Below, piece by piece: positions 1 through 13,608 of a DNA stretch of 64,000 nt; within the stretch, counting starts at the first letter, position 1, and every line of letters starts with the position of its first letter. The position numbers were made by a program, and so were the translations under genes. The DNA comes from Branchiostoma floridae (taxonomy: Eukaryota; Chordata; Leptocardii; Amphioxiformes; Branchiostomatidae). The DNA lies in assembly GCF_000003815.2 (NCBI RefSeq), contig NC_049980.1, forward strand, positions 32,214,767-32,278,766. The letters run 5' to 3'. The notes under the pieces are model-generated. The model had not been told where the DNA came from and ran no database searches. It saw only the letters and a program-made list of their open reading frames with translations.

Positions 1-119
1 CGATTCGATGGTCACCTCCACACTGGGGGTTCGTGGTTACCTGGCCGGAATCCCCGATGTGGATGTTGAAGGGGTTGAGTCGTTCAGCGCAACAATCCTG
101 GCGGTTGAAGATGACGACT
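1..119 (-). CDS. Fucolectin (FTP) domain, second exon, cut by window edge
   Basis: Reading from 119 down: VVIFNRQDCCAERLNPFNI, then HIGDSGQVTTNPQCGGDHRI, still open at position 1. The NRxDCCxxR segment holds the vicinal disulfide and the two arginines that contact fucose in the eel agglutinin family. The start follows a TCTACAG acceptor, and its phase continues the exon ending at 6065. A GT just after GDSGQ could be taken as a donor, but the family continues VTTNPQCGG, so the exon is read through. The rest of the gene lies to the left of the window. Confidence 0.75.
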
Positions 120-3100
120 CTGTAGATATTGGAGACAGAGCTTGCGCAATGACACTTTGGTTTGTATGTTCAATGTTCAAGCTGTATGTCACCTACAAAT
201 CAAGACCATAGCACGTCCAGGTCAAAATATGTGAAAAAAACAGTTGCAGTTCTGCTGCAGTACCAAGGTCACATACCAGGGGGCCCAAATCGACCTTGAC
301 TTTGTCTTCCCAACACCTACCCACATACCAAGTATCATTATGATCCATCCAACTGTCTGAACTGTCTGTAGCCACCACGCATCAACCAATGATGCATGCG
401 AACGATTGAGATGTTCTTGAGTTATGCTGACTACACAAATCCGGGAACACAAACATACAGACACACAGACAGGCAGACACACAGACACACCCAAAACTAT
501 ATCTTCATTTTTCATGGATATAGAAAATATCTTAATTAGTGACCACCAAAAAGAGACCACAATGACCAGGTAATCCGTAAGCACACAGGTAGTACAGGTT
601 TGTGCGCGTTTGTGACAGTGTGCGCGTTTGTGTGAATTGATTTAAAGGACATAAGACAGCAAAATAAAACATTTTCTTATTAGAATAGTGTCATTCAATA
701 AAATTAAACGTTTGTACCAAATAAACAGCCTTCTGATGTTATTGAACCACGAACCATCAAAAACCATACCTCCAGCCCATAGCAACACAGAACACGGCAG
801 CCGGTTCAGAACCTGGCACCACGGCTGGCAAAAACATTATCTTTCTTTCTTTGTTTGTTTCTTTGTTTGTTTCTTTGTCTGTTTGTTTGTTTATTTTTAT
901 CTAAGGCATAAAGCAATTATCATGATCACATGTAATTTCAAAACTTAACAATATTTCCTTTGTTTGCTTCTCAAAAGTTCAATAGGGGCTGCACGAGCAA
1001 CCTCCATGGAGGAGCTCTACAGAGCACCTCCATGGAGGTTGCTCGTACAGCCCTCCAGCTCCACGAAACGGGCTCTACGCACTAATGAATGCAAACACTT
1101 AGTTCTCGTCACCTTCATGATTTTTTTTTAATCCATGGAGAAGCTTCTCTCGTAGAAGAAAAACAAACGGGGACGGGCTGAACTAGCACCTTCAACAAAT
1201 GCGAACTATGAATGTAAATATTTGGCTCACGTTATACGGAGATATTGTAAACAACAAGCACAGAGCCGATAGCTGAACAAGCAGCGCTCTGCGCACTATG
1301 AATGTAAACACTTGGTTCACGTCAACATCAACAAATCGGTGGTTAGGGCTCCATACAGAGATACTGTAAACAACAAACTCACGGAGCCGATGGCTGATCA
1401 AGCAGCTCCATGGGCTATATGAATGTAAACACTTGGTTCACGTCACCATCAACAAGTCGGCGTTTAGGGCTCTATACAGGGATACTGTAAACAACAAACA
1501 CACGGAGCCGATAGCTGATCAAGCAGCTCCACGGGCTATATGAATGTAAACACTTGGTCCACGTCACCATCAACAAATCGGCGTTTAGGGCTCTATAAAG
1601 GGATACTGTAAACAACATACACACGGAGCCGATAGCTGATCGAGCAGCTCCACGGGCTATATTCGAATGTAAACACTTGGTTCACGTTACCATCAACAAA
1701 TCGGTGTTTAGGGCTCCATACAGAGATACTGTAAACAACAAACACACAGAGCCGATAGCTGACCGAGCACCTCTACGCACTATGAATATAAACAAGGAGG
1801 TTACAAATCATGCGGACAAATCAATACCCATTACCTAACGTACCATTGAATTACCCAAGAAAGTGAATATTTTTTTCTTCAAGCGGATTTTTGGTCACAG
1901 AATGGTGAGTTGGGAAAAGTAGTCGGAATTTATCGGTTCGCTCCCTTCACGTGGGGACCCAACCTCTGCTAGGAGAATAGATACTTGTTTGTTTGCCATT
2001 GTAAAGAATGAGGAAACTTTGCACCTTCATGCTAATAGCTGTTATTGGTTTACTCAAGGAGGTTTAACCTCCTTGGTTTACTTCAGCCCTGTGACAAGTT
2101 TGTAGATATCTGTTGGTCCACTACGAAAAAAAAACACATATGGCTTCATAAAGATATGAATTTAAACCTGTTATGAGGAGATCTCCAAAGCCAGGAGTGC
2201 CTGTTTTTATAAGAATATAACGGCTTTCATAAGAGTTTAATCAAGGAGGTTATATGTACGAATTTAAAGTTATTTTAAACGATTCATTACCAAACAACAC
2301 ACGGATTTGAATTCAAAAGAGGTTTGCGAAATGCACACGATATATTTACGATTAGTAGAGCTCGTATGGATTCCGTAATCCTAATCTCAAAGAAAGTTCT
2401 TGGTGTCTGAGAAGAAATCAAAACAACCCATTCATTGAATGAAGCGGTTTGTTGGCTCTCGCCAGGAAAGCTGAAAGTTCGCACCTCCGTGCTAATCCGA
2501 AATCGCCCCAGAGCGCGACCTTACCACGCCTGGACACTGACGCCGGAAGCAGCTGGCTGACTGGCGTATAACTTTCCAAGCAGATGTTGGTGGAGTAAAG
2601 TGTGACCAGCCCAAAGGTCACTTTTCCCCGCTGGTCCTACCGGCATATGAGAAGTTGACAATGTTGAAGACTCTACCAACCTGTACATGCTTGCTTGGAG
2701 AGTGGGTCATGTAGTCTGGTAGAGCAAAAATGATAAAAGCTCTGTGGGAAGAGTAATGTCAAAGTACAGTTTGCGCAAACTATCTTTGACTACTAGTATT
2801 GATTCAATATTAATCTCAAAGGTTTTAATATTGAACACGAGTTTGTAAGCTCCTCACAATTCAGGCAGAAGACACCTTTTGTGCTCACTACACTCCTTCG
2901 TCTGAGTTTGGTACTTATTAACCTTATCGGCCATTGTAGGATCTGCTTGGAGATTAAAGAAACACACGAATCTGACTTAATTCATATGAGTTTTACGGAA
3001 TCCATACGATCCTTAGAGCTCGTATGAATTCCGCAAATATTTCCTGAATACACCCCTGTTAAGACAGACATGGTACATGTTTGCTTCACCTTCAAGAAAT

Positions 3101-6100
3101 CATATTTCACAAACCACCCCCTTCCCGCCACACTCACAGACACAAACACTACTGTAACAATGATTTTTCCCTTTCATGGCAAATTAAAACAACCCGTTCA
3201 TTGAATGAAGCAATCGGTGAATTGTTTGTCGCTCTCGCAAAGAAAGCTGGAAGTTTACACCCCGTGCTAATACGATATCGGCTTTACCACGTGCACGCCG
3301 AAAAAACAGCTGGCTGACTAGAGAGGTCTACAACTTTCCAAGCAGAGGTTGGTTGAGAAAGGTGTGACCCTTTACTTCAATGTCACTTTCTCCATTGGTC
3401 CTACCGGCACATGTGAAGGTCACGATGTTCTCTACGAACCTGTACATGCTGGCTTGGTCATAAAGTCCGTTAGAGTGATTAAGTCAAAGTACAAGGTTTT
3501 AATATCAAACACTTGGTATGTACAAGCAAGGACCTTCAAAAAAAAAGAATCAAAGGAAATGGTCACGATTTTTCCCACGGACCTCTGCTTGGAGACTACG
3601 TCATAGGCCAGTCAGCCAGCCGCTTCTGGCGTCAGTGTCCTGGCGTGGTAAGGGCGCGCTTTGAGACGATTTTGGATTAGCACGGAGGTGCGAACTTTTG
3701 GCTTTCCTTGCGAGAGCCGACATATGAACAATGCATCGCTTGCTTCATTCAATAAACGGGTTGTTTTGATTCTTAAAAGTATTACCATCTCGATTGTTCT
3801 TTTAACCTTTGTATCCAACCATACAAAAAATTAACAATTATTACTAGTGTTTGTGTGCATTGCGCGCGCGCGCGCGTGTCTGTTGCCCACTTTGCAAAAA
3901 CAACAACTTGTGGTTGCATAAAAGAAATATTTAGACCTGTTGCAAACCTCGTACCAAGGAAGTTTTACTACTCTCCAAGCAGAGGTCGAATCGCGCAGAT
4001 ATAGTAGTAGTCGAAAAAAAATACACTCACGCTCTTCCTACGAAGAGAGCGAGTGTATTGAAGTACGTCGGCCCAGCTCTAGTCATCTGCGCGTTGGCTT
4101 ATCAGATATCGCTAATCAGTCATTTGAGATAACACCTCGCCCACAATCTGGTGTAAATGGATGGGCCGAAGTAAGGAAATACATAGGAAAACGGGGGCCG
4201 AAGTAAGTAAATACTTTGGGAGACAGCCGTCATTACATCAAACAGGCTAGGGGCCTGCTTACATACTAGTTCTTACTAAATCAGCATTTTTGTTTCAAAT
4301 GTTATCGTACAAAAAAGATATCCACTCGTTGTTCTGTGAATGCTTGTCATTTGCGATAATCCGCTATCAGCTATCGGCTCTGTGTGTTTGTTGTTTACAA
4401 TATCTTTGTATAGAGCCCTAAACACCGATTTGTTGATGGTGACGTGAACCAAGTGTTTACATTCATATAGCCCGTGGAGCTGCTTGATCAGCTATCGGCT
4501 CCGTGTGTTTTGTTTTACAGTATCCCTGCATAGAGCCTTAAACACCGATTTGTTGATGGTGACGTGAACCAAGTGTTTACATTCATATAGCCCGTGGAGC
4601 TGCTTGATCAGCTATCGGCTCTGTGTGTTTGTTGTTTACAGTACCCCTGTATAGAGCCCTAAACACCGATTTGTTGATGGTGACGTGAACCAAGTGTTTA
4701 CATTCATATAGCCCATGGAGCTGCTTGATCAGCTATCGGCTCCGTGTGTTTTGTTTTACAGTATCCCTGTATAGAGCCCTAAACACCGATTTGTTTATGG
4801 GGACGTGAACCAAGTGTTTACATTCATATAGCCCGTGGAGCTGCTCGATCAGCTATCGGCTCTGTGTGTTTGTTGTTTACAGTATCTCTGTATGGAGCCC
4901 TAAGACCGATTTGTTTTGGGTTTCGTGAACCAAGTGTTTACATTCATAACCCGTAGAGCGCTACTCAAACAGCCCTCTGTTACCGTATAGAGCGCTAAGA
5001 CCAATTTGTTTTGGGTGACGTGATCCAAATGTTTACATTCATAGCCCGTGTAGCATGTTTTTGCGTACAGCTGCTAGTTCAGTCCGGTTGTTTGTCCTCT
5101 ACGAGAGAAGCTCCTCCATGTAGTACTAAAAATTCCATGAAGGTGACGAGAACCAAGTGTTTGCATTCATAGCGCATAGAGCTCGCTCGGTGGAGCTGGA
5201 GGTCTGCACGAGCAACCTCCATGGAGGTCAGCTCTGTGGAGCTCCTCCATGGAGGTTGCTCGTGCAACCCCTTCTCCAAAAGTTCCAAACCGGCTGCTAT
5301 GTTCATTGTGACGTCGTGAGCTGTAAAGTCATCGTGTTATATAATTTACCTGGTGGAAAGAAACAAGGGCTTTACGGTCCAATGTTCAATCATAACTTCA
5401 GAAGGGTGCATATTTTGTGCTTATATATTTCACTGTTGATGTCATTGGTGTCTTATACCCTTAAATTCTTGCATATTCAACTCTTATATTGCTATCGATA
5501 ATTTGTGCTTCCGATCTGTATGTAGCCTCGTAGCACTGTTGCTTAGTAGTTGTTGCCATACGCTGAGCCCTGTACAATTGTCGAGCAATAAGGTTCATTC
5601 ATTCATTCATTCATTCATTCATTCATTCATTCGATCATTCGATCATTCGTTCGTTCATTCGTTCATTCGTTCATTCGTTCATTCGTTCATTCGTTCATTC
5701 GTTCATTCGTTCATTCGTTCATTCGTTCATTCGTTCATTCGTTCATTCGTTCATTCGTTCATCCATCCATCCATCCATTCATTCATTCATCCCTTCATTC
5801 ATTCATTCATCCATTCATCCATTCATCCATTCATCCATTCATCCATCCATCCATCCATTCATCCATTCATCCATTCATTCATTCATTCATCCATTCATTC
5901 ATTCATTCATCCATTCATCCATTCATCCATTCATCCATTCATCCATTCATTCATTCATTCATCCATTCATCCATTCATTCATCTTTCTTTCATTCATCCA
6001 TTCATTCATTCATCCATTCATACATTCATCCATTCATACATTCTGTACACGTCTATATACGTACCTATCCACCACGTACGACTGGCCGAGATCCACCCAC

Positions 6101-9100
6101 CAGGTTGGATTAGCTGAAGCTGCAGTAGCTGTACAGTGAGCTGGCCATTTCCAATAGGTTTCGCTGTTCCCGTCCACGGCAATGCTGGCAGTCCCATAGA
6201 ATGCGGTGCTTGTTTGAAATGCTGGCTTCCCGAAAGCGACATTGACACCTACCACAGGCGAGAGGACTGTTATCGACACTGTCACATTTACTGAATCAAG
6301 TTGAAGTATCTTACAGATAACCCAGCCATATATTGTACATACCAAACGTTTTGCAACTACCTTTTAACCTGACTTATATGTAAATAGCTGTGAACTGTTT
6401 GTTTTGATATTGTAATTTATTTGTTCTTGTCAGTTATCCTTTTTGAGAGGTGACGTGAATATTTGCGTACTGCTAGAGTGTATTACCTCTTTGTCCTGTT
6501 TTGTACTTTGATGTTGAATAAATCAAAATAAAAACCTGGAATGATAACGTTGGCTGTTCTGACGCAAGTGCCGTTGCCCTCGTTACAACCCTCCGTTGTT
6601 CTCACGCCGTCGTTGCCGTGCCAGGAGTGACTGTTCGCGTCGAGTGTTGTCGACTGATGTGTCCTCTTCCCGAGTGCGATGTTTGTTCCAGCTGAGTCGG
6701 AACAACAACAAAAACTGTTCGAATAAAAGCTCATCTGTGTTGGTAGAACCCGGACATTAAGACAGTTGTAAGTGACACCCACAAGAGCTTAATTCTTGAT
6801 TTGTAAAGGGGCTTTAAGACAGCACTAGCGAGAAGGACGGATCGATGACTGGTACCCCCGGGCCATTGCCTGAGATACTACCGGGCCATTGCCTGAGATA
6901 CTACCGGGCCATTGCCTGAGATACTACCGGGCCATTGCTACCGGGCCATTGCCTGAGATACTACCGGGCCATTGCTACCGGGCCATTGCCTGAGATACTA
7001 CCGGGCCATTGCCTGAGATACTACCGGGCCATTGCCTGAGATACTACCGGGCCATTGCCTGAGATACTACCGGGCCATTGCTACCGGGCCATTGCCTGAG
7101 ATACTACCGGGCCATTGCCTGAGATACTACCGGGCCATTGCTACCGGGCCATTGCCTGAGATACTACCGGGCCATTGCCTGAGATACTACCGGGCCATTG
7201 CCTGAGATACTACCGGGCCCGGCATGAGAGGGTAGCCTTGTTTCCGAACCTTTCATGTCGTACCTGGGCCACGATAACGTTCGATACGGGTGCTCTGAAC
7301 AGAGTGATGACTTGCCGTTTACTGGCGCATTTCGCATTGTGTTTTCTCGGTCGGGTATGACACGAATAAAATACAACATGGCGTATTCCGCATCGCCCTC
7401 GGTCCCAGACCTCCGGCCTCCGGGTGTCGGGCGATCATACCCGCGGTCGGGCTGATACTTCCGTTGGCACCGAATACACCTTGTTGTATTACATATTTAT
7501 AGCTCTCTTCTGCCTTAGCTATAATTGGCTAAGATACCAGGCTAAGAGAGGGTGAAAGCCTTTAAAGCTTCGAATCATAGATGCAAGAGTCATTTCTGAC
7601 CTGTTTTATGGAAGCAAGCCGGATACCCGGGGTACGGATCCCAGCAGCACCCGTGGAGCTCGCATTCCTGAGGCGTAACGTCATCCCAGGCACACGGCTG
7701 TCTGGCGACCAGGGGCGTGGAGCATCCCAGTCCTTCAACAAATTACACACAATTATGCTAAGAAAGAGAAAGTCTCTCCCTGTGTACAGGAGAAGGTTGT
7801 ACTATAAAGTCGTAATATTGTCATAGAGGATAAGCATTGGTCCTTTTAGTCCGTGTCTAACTGCAATTCCGTGTTGAACTGATTGTTTAAACATTTTTGC
7901 TAGTCAGATACGGTTTAATACTTACTTTCTGACATAGGCTGCATACACCACACGTAAAATAGACTTGAAGGTAGCCGAACACCCCGGTTGATGATGCCAG
8001 GTCTGGTCCAAGCTGAATTAGTCCTAAGGCGCTCGAGGATGTATCTACCAGTCTGGTCGTTCAGCCACGCAATCCAAGAGGCGGTCAGTCCTGCCTGAAA
8101 CGCGGCCTGAAGCTCGCTAGGGGACGCCATTCTGCTGTGGAACTTGGTGCAGTGATGACGGGCGGTGGGAAAATCCATCCTGGGCCCGACGTTGAACACT
8201 CCCAAAACATTACCCGGGTCTATGAATGAATAAACGAACGGACGAACGAATGAATCGGTTACCAAAAACAAGTAGGAAGTCGATGCAGTGAAAGATGTAC
8301 ATCCAAAAGCTTGTTTAGGAAACTGTAAACTAGACGTGAGTTATGAGATAAGATTTAACTTAACTATGCACGCGCAGCGAGACGCATATGATGATGGCGC
8401 ATGTTTATTTACATATATAACACATTTTCACGTCATCTCACATGGTACTTTGCATCCTATATATATATATATATAATGCGGGGGACAAAAGTCAATAAAT
8501 ACAATGGAGTTTCGGAATATGTGACTCTGCACCATATTTTATTATCACAGTACCTTCAGACGAGAGTAAAGCTATACTTATACTCACGCCTGGCGGCGAT
8601 AAGTGCGCTCTCACACCCCAGGACCCCCAGAGTCAGTGCCGGGCGGCCGGACCAGGCCACAGGGATGACTCGCAGGTACCGGGAGGAAACACTCGGCTGT
8701 ATGAAGGTCCGGATAACTGTTCCCGGGTCAGTGTTCGCCTGGTACACCTGAAACACGTATGGACGATAAAAAGTAATATATAGTCAACAGTTTAGTTTGT
8801 TATAGAACTAGTTTTCCTGTAATATTCAACACAAAAATTGGACTCATCCAACTTTTCGACTTAACACCTCCAGTCTTTGTCAAGGAATGAACAATCCATT
8901 GTTGTCGTGACGTCACGTTATGCAGATAGAACACGTGACTCAGTAAGTAGTTGGTCATAGGTTGAAATTTGGGTGAATCCATTGTTTGTGTTGGATATTA
9001 CAGTTAAACCAAAAGCCCCTTCGTTAAACTAGTTCTATAATGACTTCTACCAACACAGATGAACTTTCAAGTTAAGAAGTTAGCAGGACATGCAAATGAT

Positions 9101-12100
9101 GTTTGCACAGTATTTGTAACGTACAGTATATCCTTTAACACAATCTACCCTGAATAGACTCTTGCTTGGCCATACAAGCAGTCATCATCAAGATTACCTT
9201 AACACGTGCACACGGCTCAGAGTTGGTTCCATGATCGTTGTAGACCACCCCGTCAGTACTGGTCTGCAGACTGTACGCTTTGGTGTAGCAGTTCGTGGCC
9301 ACGTCGCCAGATGTCTCTATTGCAGCCACGTAGATCTCCTGACCGAAATCCAGCTCCACCCAGGGGCGGGCGTCGGCGTAAACCGTGCGGCTGATGCTGA
9401 AAATCGTTCCACAGACCAGTCCTGTTGTGAGATGGAAAGAAAAAAAACTATACATTATAACGATCCGTCTACGAACAATGCCCTACTTCCATTTAACAGT
9501 TTCACGTTGACAAATCATTGGATAACTGCTGAAGTTTTGGCATCCATCTGTCACCTTTTTCAGGGCAGTGCTGACCGGTTCTACTTCGCACTGCAGCTAG
9601 GTGTCGCTGCTACACTGTGTATAATGCGGGACCAAACGTGCCTGAGATCCAGGTGGTTACCAAAATGGTGGCAGGTGTTTATGTACATGTAGCACTTTGT
9701 TATCAAGGTTCAAACAAACAAAAGTACAGAATCAAGTGATTTGACAACATGATGAAACTATTCCTCGATGAGCGTAGGCCATTGTTCTGAAAACGGAGGA
9801 ATTGGCGAATCACTTGATAAAAAAACCTCTCAAAACTCACAACGAGTACATTCACGACCTGCTGAAGATTTAACAATCGGCTTCTTAAGGGCAATACTGA
9901 CTAGTTGTACTAGTTTACTTCGCACTGCAGCTAGGTGTCGCTGCTACACCATGACGAATGCGATCCCAAACGCGACTGAGTTCTTCACGGTACACTGCAA
10001 CTGCGACGCCTAGCTACAGTACGAAGTTGAACCAGCGAGGAATGGCCTGTGAAAGGTGACAAACAGTCATTAAAATGTCAGCAGCTGTGCAGATAACTTA
10101 ATTACCAAAAAGACTTACTTTGTCACAGACCTAATGCATGCATCGTGTCTTTTCAAAGAGTTTGGAACTTGCATCACTTTGAAAATCAGGCATTAAATGA
10201 AAGTCTCATTTCCAAACAACCCTTTCTGCGCGTACGCTCGTGACCAGTGAGGACTCGCATTAGCGTCTTTGCACATATCTCAGCAGTCTTTTACCGAATA
10301 TCCAAGCAGTCATATGGTGGCGTACGATAGTAGTATCAAAGCCGACCAGTGACTGTGCTGACTAAGGAGTGCCTTCGTTGGCAAGTGCACACTCCTTGCC
10401 TGGTCTCACTCCTTGGCCAACTTTACTATCTTATGCCACACTAGGTTTGAAGATAAGGGGAAAAGAGATGCTACCATATATGGTTAACACGAATAAGATA
10501 TCCAACATGTTGCCATTCTTTTTCAACAACAAACCTTCGGTTTCACAAACGACCCGGGCCCCGAGACCACAGTGCTGTGTTGTCCATTGGAACCCTGCAG
10601 TTCTGCTCATGATCACGCAGGTGTCGTTGCCGAACGCGGCTGTTCTGTTTGTGCCTGCAGACCACCAGGACGACTGCGCGGCCAGCGGAACTTGGTGCCA
10701 CCAGTTGTACCAGGAGTTAGACTGGATGGATAGAATGTCCGTCAAAAAAGCCGAATAAGACCTGAGCAATCAAAGGCAGGAAAAGATCTTAAAAGTGTCT
10801 TAATTGCGGATCGGGTCTTAGGTTCATTGACACAATTCACATTATTCACCGGATATTTGATATTTGTATTTGTCTGTGGTAGGTAGCATTCATCGGGGTC
10901 GAAGGGAAAAAAGGTTTCGTTATTTCAGCACATTCAACTTTTTGCATTGATTTAGATTTTCGAGTGGCGAAGCTGTAGAGTTCGGGAATGAGAGATGCCG
11001 GGCCGCGGTAGTCTTACGACAATTGTAACAGAAAGATTCAAGAATCTGGATGATATTGTCAGGCAGCTATTGTTTAGGAATCACCTGAGAGTAGCGCAGT
11101 CCGACCCAGTATTTGTCTCCATCTTTGGCTGTTGTGATGACGCGGAGAATCTCCTGTTCAGCTTCGCTGTTGACTTCAACCATGTGAGCTGGAGAATCAG
11201 AAAACACGGAAATGGTGGCCTGCTGTGTGTTAATGACCTTCCCTTGTGGACTTATTGCACCAAGTTGGCTGAATTAAAAATCACCGAACCTTCTGTAAAC
11301 ATTGGACCGAACAGCCCTCGTGTTTACGGGAAACGTTTCCGCCAAACCCCAAGCAAGACCGGCCACTTGCATATCTCAAGCGTCTTTCTCGCTGCGTAAT
11401 CTGATCCTACCCCTGTTGTTGGAGGAAAGTTGCCAGCCAATCACGTCGCCGCGTACGGTTAAGAAACAATGTGATTGGCTGGTGGCGTTGCCTCCTACAA
11501 CATGAGGGGGGCATCTGATTGGCTAACGGTGACTGGCCAGCGCTAATGCAGTGAGAAGGACGGGTCGCAGGCCTGGGTGGATGCTTGATATACATGTAAA
11601 CAAGCGAGCCTAGTATGAGGGGGCCAAAACCCCAACTTCAATGTTTCCAGAATAATATCTGCGATATCAGATGTTTTGCTCTCTCGATTTTGACAGTTGG
11701 TCAAGATTTTAGATGAACGTTTCTTCGGCTGACGTCACCGGAACAAACAAATGCTACATAGCCGCTCTCCACGTACCTGCCATGTTGTGACAAGCTGAAA
11801 CTGCTGTTTCGTACGGAACATCAGACCTTCCGAAATAGTAGCAGGAGTCTCCCCAAGCACGCCATCCAAACGGACAGTGCGCTGCAGAAATGATGATTAT
11901 TGAGATATTATATTGTGTACAAATTTCACAGTATGACGATAAGTCTTCAAACCTTTATATACCAATGGACTTTGCGGTACTGATATTTAAATATATGGTT
12001 TCTATAGCAGCTTATTCGTGGCTGGGGAAAACACAGTTCAGTCTGTGACTCGTTGGTATTGGCTTCTTCAAGAACTTTTGTTCTGTTCTGTGAAGATTTT

Positions 12101-13492
12101 AAGAAAAGATTAGATGGGAGAGTAGATGGAACAATAAAACAATAGGAAAGGATGACATACGTTTGATCTCCCAGGTATCCCAGGTGACCCTAAGGTACTG
12201 TCCTGTGTCCTGAGATCCGGTGGTCAGATCAAAGAACGCCTCGTGAACGTCTGGTATTCCGAATTCCAAGTTGGCCACAGCAGTGTTGGTATATGTACCC
12301 ACAAAGTACCTCTCGTTTGGCCCAGAGTTGACCTTGCAGAAACATATCATACAAGAATCATGACACGTCGAAGATTTAATAGATTAAAAAATAGAAGATT
12401 TAATAAATTAAATAGATAATAGAGAATTAATGCTACTGACTTCTAGCTCGTCGCCGCTCGAGAGGCTGAAGCCGAATTCCGGTGCAATGTTGCCGCCAGG
12501 ATTGTCGATGATGTAAAGCTTACATTCGCTGTTCTTGTCAAACGGGCTGTTGGAGTAAAACTCCCGCGATCGGCTGGACGCTGTCATCACTGAGTCACAT
12601 CCTGCAAACGGTACACAAGGCATATGTCAGCTTAGAGAATCTTAACACAATCCTACTGCTGTTAAACGTATTCGGGCAACTACCTGACGCAGGCAACCAC
12701 CTTCTCAGTGTCACAAGCAACATGAAAACAGTCCCGTCCAGTCCAGAGTTGAAACTTATAAACCCCACCCTGTCCTCACCAAACACCTCCAGTTACAAGT
12801 CACATCAAAGCAGACCAGTCCAGTCTTACATAACCCCACCATGTCCTCAGCAACCGCCTCCAGTCACAAGCCACATTAAAACAGTCCTGTACATTTTTCC
12901 ATAGTTTAACAGTCCTGTACATTTTTCCATTTAACCCCACTCTGTCTTCAGTAATGATTTTTCCTCAGTCCCTTGAGTGTTGCTGACATTAGAAGCATTA
13001 GCATCATAATAACGGTAGTCTGTATCGACAGAATCGCCGATCGGGGTTTCTACCAATCACAGTCTCCAGTAGTCAAATCGCCAATTAGTATGCTAGTAGC
13101 AACTTAAAAATGTGTGAGGGCGGTCTTCAATCCATAAATCGCAAATTCCAAGTCCATCCATAGATCTGACAATTCAGCCCCTGGCTGCGAAGAGAGAATA
13201 GACGACCCCCCCCCCATAAAAAAGAAAGACTTGATAACCACAAACAAGGTGAACAGAAACATACCGTGAACAAAGTGAAAAGATGTCTGCACACCTCCGT
13301 CGTACCTTTGTAAACCAAATAAAACATTGTCAGGATCTTTTTTACTTTGATCTGAAGTCCGATGTCAATTGCTTAGAAACTTAAAACAGGCTACGTGCAT
13401 AGGTTACCCAAACTGTCATTTAGCTAAGTCATGATAATCGCAAGATGCGGCATATATTTACATCTTTGAAGGAGGTATATCTATACATCTCT

Positions 13493-13564
<72 letters not shown>

Positions 13565-13575
13565 CTCTCTCTCTC

Positions 13576-13608
<33 letters not shown>

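Larger units (their letters stand above)
985..5271. mobile_element. Foldback-like transposon with mirrored satellite arms
   Basis: The two ends are inverted copies. Each starts at GGGG followed by (C/T)TGCACGAGCAACCTCC and folds on itself through a second inverted CCTCCATGGAGG block (985-1052 and 5203-5271). Inward of this, each arm carries the same flank and then about five tandem units of about 121 bp (1190-1790 left; 4365-5060 right), in opposite orientation. The centre, 1800-4340, holds three related 200-350-bp blocks and no transposase reading frame. Satellite-bearing long inverted arms are typical of Foldback/MULE-type elements; the class is inferred. CAAAAGTTC lies 4 bp outside the left end and 5 bp outside the right end, a possible but not abutting target duplication. 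It sits in a lectin-gene intron. Confidence 0.65.

Noticed and set aside
985-5271. Long terminal repeats flanking a retroelement
   Set aside because: The two end blocks are inverted relative to each other, and no reverse transcriptase lies between them.
5503-6117. 204-codon ORF of Ser-Phe-Ile-His repeats
   Set aside because: It is a direct translation of the ATTC microsatellite, and the opposite strand holds a real fucolectin exon at its end.
6853-7219. CRISPR-like regular repeats
   Set aside because: Units are contiguous 23-bp and 14-bp copies with no unique spacers, in a eukaryotic intron.
10722-10761. Earlier start for the third C-type lectin exon
   Set aside because: The AG at 10762 gives a phase conflict with exon 11188-11085, while the AG before 10721 restores phase 0 and the CTLD sequence.
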